Below, piece by piece: positions 59,684 through 64,000 of a stretch of 64,000 nucleotides of DNA (position 1 is its first letter; every line of letters begins with the position of its first letter). Below the pieces are notes generated by a model. It made no database searches and was not told where the DNA came from. It saw nothing but the letters and a program-made list of their open reading frames with translations. Origin of the DNA: Neobacillus ginsengisoli (GTDB taxonomy: Bacteria; Bacillota; Bacilli; Bacillales_B; DSM-18226). Location of the stretch: assembly GCF_030813055.1 (NCBI RefSeq), contig NZ_JAUSTW010000006.1, forward strand, positions 248,001 through 312,000. Reading direction: 5' to 3'. Position numbers and translations under genes: made by a program.

Positions 59684-62600
59684 TACGCTTCTACCACCGC
59701 TTTTCTCTTAAAAAGTTTCCCTCTAATTTTATCCAAAATAGAATAAACAACCGGCACAATCACAAGTGTCAACAATGTTGATGTTGTTAATCCGGAAATT
59801 ACCACGATTGCTAACGAACGTGAGATAAGCCCGCCTTCCGTCGATAGAGCTAACGGAGTAAGAGCACCGACTGTGGCGACGGCTGTCATTAATATTGGAC
59901 GAATCCGGATTGTTCCTGCCTCAATAAGTGCATCAAACGTATTCATCCCGGCAGTCTCATTTTGTTTAACCTTATCTACAAGTACAATGGCGTTGGTTAC
60001 AACAATACCTATTAACATGAGAATCCCTACCAAAGCAGGCATGCCGAGAGATTCGTGCGTAAGTAATAATCCAAAAATGACTCCGACAAAGACAAATGGT
60101 AAGGAGAAGAGAATGGCAAATGGGGCCAACATCTCGCTAAATGTCACAATCATGACTAAATAGACGAGGATGATGCTTACGCCAATAGCCAAGAACATGT
60201 TTGTAAAGCCTTCACTGATTGATTTTGCTTCTCCTTCAAAATAATAGCTTACCCCTTTAGGCACTTTTACTGTAGATACCTTTTGTTGAATCAGTTTTTG
60301 GATTTGAGCACTATTATTTGATGTGAATTTCCCGTTGATCGACACATACTCCATTTTATTCAAGCGTTGGATGGAGGTAGGTCCTGTTGTTTCTTCCACT
60401 GTGGCGATATCCTTTAATGAAACATCGTCCCCAATGGAATTGGTAATTTTTTGATCGGCAATTTTCTGCAATGAATCCAGTTTTCCTGTATCAAGCTGTA
60501 CGTTGATATCTGTTGTCTTATTGTTCAGAACAACTTTGGAAACTGTGGAGCCGCTAATCATATTGCGAACAGTACTAGCGATCATTCCCTGATAAATCCC
60601 GTTTTGTACGGCTTTGTCATTGTCCACTTTTACCGATATTTGCGGACGGACTGCTTTCACGTTAGAGGTTACTTCGGCTAAACCCGGGATATTTTTAATT
60701 GCTTCTTCATATTTAGTAGCCGCTTTGTTTAGGGAGTTCACATTTGAACCCGTTATAATCATCGAGAGACCGCCGCCGCCCGGAGTGTTGCCTGTTGCTT
60801 TAAGAGTAGTGATAAAATCCTTGCCGAAATCATTTGTACTTTTACGAACGGTATCCTCAAACTTCTTGGTATCAGCGTTTTCTTTTAATGTTACCTGAAT
60901 GGCAGAATGTCCTGCGGTGACAGTTGTTTGATAATTTGCAACCTCATTTGTATCTGCAAGGACCTTTTCCACTTGAGCAGCTATAGAATTTGCTTTATCT
61001 AAGGAGGTACCGACCGGCATGTCTGTGGAAACATTATAATAACTGGATTTCTCTTGCGGGAAAAAGTTTATCGGGACTTTTTTTACCCCAAGAATCGAAG
61101 TCAGTAATAATAAAACACTGAAAACCAAAACAATTGTTTTATGATGTAAGGACCAATCGAGTACCTTTTTGTAAGTTTTTTGGATGACCGTTTCACGGTG
61201 CTCCACAGGTTTTAAATTCAAAAGAAACAGTTTCGATAAAACAGGAATGACTGTTACAGCAATTACCAGAGAGAAAGCAATTGAAATGACTACACTCCAG
61301 GCAAATGGCGCAAAAAACTTTCCAACAATCCCCGGAACAAACGCCAAAGGTATAAATACTCCAATGGTTGTAACCGTTGAGGAAGTTATAGCCGACGATA
61401 CTTCTTTTGTTGCACTTAAAACAAATTCGGCATTCCGTACTTCCTTCCCGGAAGTGAGAATCCGGCGATATAAATTTTCAATCACGACGATACTATCATC
61501 GACAACCCGCCCGACTGCTACGGCGATCCCTGCGAGTGTCATCATATTAAGTGAGTAATCCATTTGCTTCATAATGAACATCGTGACAAAAATAGATAAC
61601 GGAATGGAAAGCAACGCGATAATGGTCGTACGTAAATTTCTCAAAAATAATAGAGTGACCACAGCTGCTAAAAGTGCACCAAACAGTGCTTCACGCAACA
61701 TCGATTGAACTGAATTGTAAATAGAAACTGATTCATCGCGAAGGGTTGAAATTTCATAGCCCTTTGGCAATGAAACTTCTTTTAATTTTGCTTTTACATT
61801 TTTTACAATCTCCACCGTGTTGGAGCCGAGGTTTGGCTGAATAGCTACGACGGTTGCCGGTTTTCCGTTTAACCTCGTAATATTAGCCTGTTCACCTGCC
61901 TCATAGGTTACCGTAGCAATATCGCTAAGTTTTACAGTGTTAATGGTTACTGCCGAACTCGTGCTTGTTGATGGAGCCGAATTAATTGCACCTGAATTAT
62001 TTCCTTTAGACATGGAAGAAAGGTTTTGTGCATTACTTTTGCTAATACTATCAATTCCGGCCTGTAATTTCTTCAGAGCTCCTTGCAACTCTGTAAGCTT
62101 GTTTTGTTCAGCTTGAATTTTCAATTTTAATGCTTGTGCTTCTTGAGCAGTTCCTTGTGTAGAACCACCTTGCCCGGCCCCTTGTCCACCGTTCCCCTGA
62201 GAGGCAGAAGTATTGCTCATTAACGATTGCAGTTTCATTTGGTCAGCTTGCAGTTGTCCTGCAAGCTGACTGATGCCTGTTGTCACAAGAATTTCTTGTT
62301 GCAATAGCTCAGCTTGCTTGGATGTCATTCCAACAGATTTCCCCAGAGTACCAATAGTGCCGCCTATTTGTTTAAATCCGTTGCCGATCGATGAAAAGGC
62401 ATCGGTCATCCCTTTGTTATTTTGTTGGATACTCATAATGGAAATATTTTTAATTTCATCTAAAGATCCGAGCTGTTTCCCGACTTGAACTGCCATTTCT
62501 TTATCATTTATCGTAACTTGACCTGTTGGTGCTGATAGATTGCTTGCCTGTATGGCTTGGTTCACTTTATCAAGCGTTAAATTATTCTGCTTGAGTTTAT

Positions 62601-63168
62601 CGGGATCAATTTTAATTATGACCTGTTTGTCTGTAATTCCATAAATGGTAACATCAGAAATATCCGGAATGTCAGCCAATTTCGGTTTAATGTTGTCTTC
62701 AATAAAAGACTGCACTTTGTCCGGTGCCTCTCCATTGCCCTTTACCGCGAATAGGTAGATGGGTTGGGAAGTAGGCCCTAGTTTTTGAATAGGAGCCGCT
62801 TTTGCTGTGTCGGGTAATTTTACCTTTGCCAAAGCTTCCGTGACATCTGATGCCGCTTTGTCCATATCAGCTGTCATCGAAAACTCCAACATGACATTGG
62901 CATTATTGGCTGAAGAAATCACATATAAGTTGTTTAAATTTGCTAACTTTGAGAGTTCTTCCTCAATCGGCTTACCTACATCCTCGGAAACTTGGGATGG
63001 TGTAGCGCCGGGATAAACGACATTTAGTGATAAATAAGGGACATCGACATTCGGATATTGCTCCATCTTCATCGAGGTGGTCGCATAGACTCCCCCGCCA
63101 ATAATGAGAGCAATAATAATAAAAATTAATCCTATATTTTTTAATGAAAATCGTGTAAAAAAACTCAC
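59683..63168 (-). CDS. RND-superfamily efflux permease, SwrC/AcrB-like, with extra coiled-coil insert
   Basis: A 1161-residue proton-driven exporter. Twelve helices occur in two halves, with the TM4 acidic pair in AGIAVAVGRVVDDSIVVIEN and the second-half motif MLIGIVVTNAIVLVDKV. The N-terminus (LIIGGGVYATTSMKMEQYPN) and overall pattern match Gram-positive SwrC/YerP, which protects against surfactin. Residues ~265-400 of the first porter loop contain an additional helical, Gln/Gly/Ser-rich insert (QGNGGQGAGQGGSTQGT) not expected in the ~1050-residue family norm. The start is GTG with AAAGGAG seven bases upstream. No membrane-fusion protein gene is adjacent. Confidence 0.92.
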   Translation of the reverse strand: MSFFTRFSLKNIGLIFIIIALIIGGGVYATTSMKMEQYPNVDVPYLSLNVVYPGATPSQVSEDVGKPIEEELSKLANLNNLYVISSANNANVMLEFSMTADMDKAASDVTEALAKVKLPDTAKAAPIQKLGPTSQPIYLFAVKGNGEAPDKVQSFIEDNIKPKLADIPDISDVTIYGITDKQVIIKIDPDKLKQNNLTLDKVNQAIQASNLSAPTGQVTINDKEMAVQVGKQLGSLDEIKNISIMSIQQNNKGMTDAFSSIGNGFKQIGGTIGTLGKSVGMTSKQAELLQQEILVTTGISQLAGQLQADQMKLQSLMSNTSASQGNGGQGAGQGGSTQGTAQEAQALKLKIQAEQNKLTELQGALKKLQAGIDSISKSNAQNLSSMSKGNNSGAINSAPSTSTSSAVTINTVKLSDIATVTYEAGEQANITRLNGKPATVVAIQPNLGSNTVEIVKNVKAKLKEVSLPKGYEISTLRDESVSIYNSVQSMLREALFGALLAAVVTLLFLRNLRTTIIALLSIPLSIFVTMFIMKQMDYSLNMMTLAGIAVAVGRVVDDSIVVIENLYRRILTSGKEVRNAEFVLSATKEVSSAITSSTVTTIGVFIPLAFVPGIVGKFFAPFAWSVVISIAFSLVIAVTVIPVLSKLFLLNLKPVEHRETVIQKTYKKVLDWSLHHKTIVLVFSVLLLLTSILGVKKVPINFFPQEKSSYYNVSTDMPVGTSLDKANSIAAQVEKVLADTNEVANYQTTVTAGHSAIQVTLKENADTKKFEDTVRKSTNDFGKDFITTLKATGNTPGGGGLSMIITGSNVNSLNKAATKYEEAIKNIPGLAEVTSNVKAVRPQISVKVDNDKAVQNGIYQGMIASTVRNMISGSTVSKVVLNNKTTDINVQLDTGKLDSLQKIADQKITNSIGDDVSLKDIATVEETTGPTSIQRLNKMEYVSINGKFTSNNSAQIQKLIQQKVSTVKVPKGVSYYFEGEAKSISEGFTNMFLAIGVSIILVYLVMIVTFSEMLAPFAILFSLPFVFVGVIFGLLLTHESLGMPALVGILMLIGIVVTNAIVLVDKVKQNETAGMNTFDALIEAGTIRIRPILMTAVATVGALTPLALSTEGGLISRSLAIVVISGLTTSTLLTLVIVPVVYSILDKIRGKLFKRKAVVEA

Positions 63169-63541
63169 AGTGACACTCCTTTAAAATGATTGGTCCATCT
63201 ATTGAAGAAAATTAGTCAACTTTATTTGATAAAGAGCGGTCTTGTCCCTCCGTTTCAACTTGTTGATTTTTGTAATAAAAATAGTACCTCGAGCCTACAA
63301 TAACAGGTTTATATAATAACATCCAGAGGGAAGAGAGGCATCAACACAAAAAGTTTTTTCTTCTGTTTTAATTGCTGTAACAATAGGAAATCCCCTTCAA
63401 ACGGAGAGCTTTTTTTGAAAATTCTATTAATTATAAAGGATATTTTATGAGTTATAGAAATAAGCATAGATACTTCAATACAGGTTAAAAAATCTATATT
63501 ATTAATAATACATTTAAAATTATTATTTATAGGAGTAAACC
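63169..63541. other. Divergent intergenic region, RND permease / methyltransferase
   Basis: About 370 AT-rich bases. No open frame with a ribosome binding site, no strong hairpin with U-run and no recognised RNA. Promoters for both flanking genes presumably lie here. Confidence 0.5.
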
Positions 63542-64000
63542 ATGAATGAACAGTATTATGATACCTTGCTGAATATAAAAACAGTTGGAAATCAGAAAGG
63601 ATTTAACAAGTCCTTGCATTATCATCGGTATGAACCAACGCCATATAGTGCTCTTGATACGTTATTTAATCAATATGAATTGAAAAGCAGTGATTGCATT
63701 ATTGACTTTGGGTGCGGAAAAGGACGATTAAACTTCTATATCCATTATTTTTTTAATGCGTCTGTTGCAGGGGTAGAAATGAATGAGGTGTTTTATCAAG
63801 AAGCGATGGAAAATCGAAAGAATTATTTAAAGAAAAAGAAAAATAATGAAAATAGAATTCATTTCCATCGTTGCTTAGCGGAAGAGTACCAAATCGAACC
63901 ATCAGACAATCGATTTTATTTTTTTAATCCATTTACCGTACAAATTTTCATGAAAATCATAAAAAATATTTTAGTTTCAGTGGAAAAATCTGCACGGGAA
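63542..64000 (+). CDS. SAM-dependent methyltransferase, N-terminal part (runs off window)
   Basis: The frame is open from ATG 63542 (TAGGAG six bases upstream) to the window end, 153 codons with no stop. The SAM-binding motif I is CIIDFGCGKGRLNFY, followed by acidic GVEMNEVFYQEAM (motif II position) and FYFFNPF in place of motif IV. It looks like a class I methyltransferase. The substrate cannot be inferred. Confidence 0.8.
   Translation, partial: MNEQYYDTLLNIKTVGNQKGFNKSLHYHRYEPTPYSALDTLFNQYELKSSDCIIDFGCGKGRLNFYIHYFFNASVAGVEMNEVFYQEAMENRKNYLKKKKNNENRIHFHRCLAEEYQIEPSDNRFYFFNPFTVQIFMKIIKNILVSVEKSARE

Overview
The window is low-GC Bacillaceae chromosome. It carries LiaFSR, a SinI/SinR pair, PdaA, AmpS, YfkD/E/F/H/I/K homologues, GNNAGGAGG-type ribosome binding sites, several TTG/GTG starts and strong intrinsic terminators. 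The gene content resembles Bacillus or close relatives such as Neobacillus or Mesobacillus, but the genus cannot be fixed from this stretch alone. No rRNA, tRNA, CRISPR array or intact insertion sequence was seen.

Layout. (1) 1-8.7 kb: the end of liaF, liaS and liaR (envelope stress), a flippase, a pterin-dependent aromatic amino acid hydroxylase, a BI-1 family membrane protein, mscL, queF and a large LuxR-type regulator. (2) 8.9-11.2 kb: a three-gene operon (DUF6230, DUF6114, and a secreted protein with a 42-bp proline-rich tandem repeat) divergent from that LuxR regulator. (3) 11.5-20.3 kb: ampS, a small minus-strand transcript, an MFS transporter, topB, a lone hutH with a structured leader, small conserved proteins and a CysL-like LysR regulator. 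(4) 20.9-21.6 kb: a cyclic-di-GMP-I riboswitch directly in front of a sinI-like antirepressor gene that faces sinR tail to tail. (5) 21.7-36.1 kb: a possible structured leader, a second methionine aminopeptidase, the yfkK/yfkI/yfkH/yfkF/chaA/yfkD block interrupted by a PfeT-like P1B-4 ATPase, class I fumarase, pdaA and rlmD. (6) 36.1-37.3 kb: a decayed patch with a phage terminase remnant, then an MpsC/DUF2294 gene. (7) 37.5-44.9 kb: promoter, c-di-AMP (ydaO) riboswitch, an extra 28-residue membrane peptide, kdpF-A-B-C, and a tandemly duplicated KdpD-like protein without a kinase domain. (8) 45.3-59.2 kb: a catabolic and respiratory region for small hydroxy- and dicarboxylic acids. It contains a GntR repressor with operator and cre site, a GarR-like reductase, a DUF1537 kinase, a GntP permease, two half-size chromate transporters, an orphan CitB-family response regulator, a DASS transporter, split class I fumarase/tartrate dehydratase, and a three-subunit type E succinate dehydrogenase/fumarate reductase. 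(9) 59.3-64 kb: an unknown small protein, a large RND permease and the start of a methyltransferase.

How it works together. Two nucleotide second messengers are read by RNA here: c-di-GMP at sinI (biofilm/motility switch) and c-di-AMP at kdp (potassium uptake). The kdp operon also ends in a gene whose USP domains could sense c-di-AMP. The 46-59 kb genes look like uptake and conversion of a tartrate/malate/fumarate-type acid to fumarate, then reduction to succinate or the reverse. A second unit nearby handles a sugar-acid-like substrate under carbon catabolite control.

The most unusual items are the riboswitch-sinI/sinR module, the LuxR-DUF6230-DUF6114-repeat protein locus, the double KdpD-N/USP protein, and an uncharacterised nested inverted-repeat element at 21770-21902. 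All functional statements come from reading the sequence and from family knowledge; no database search was run.
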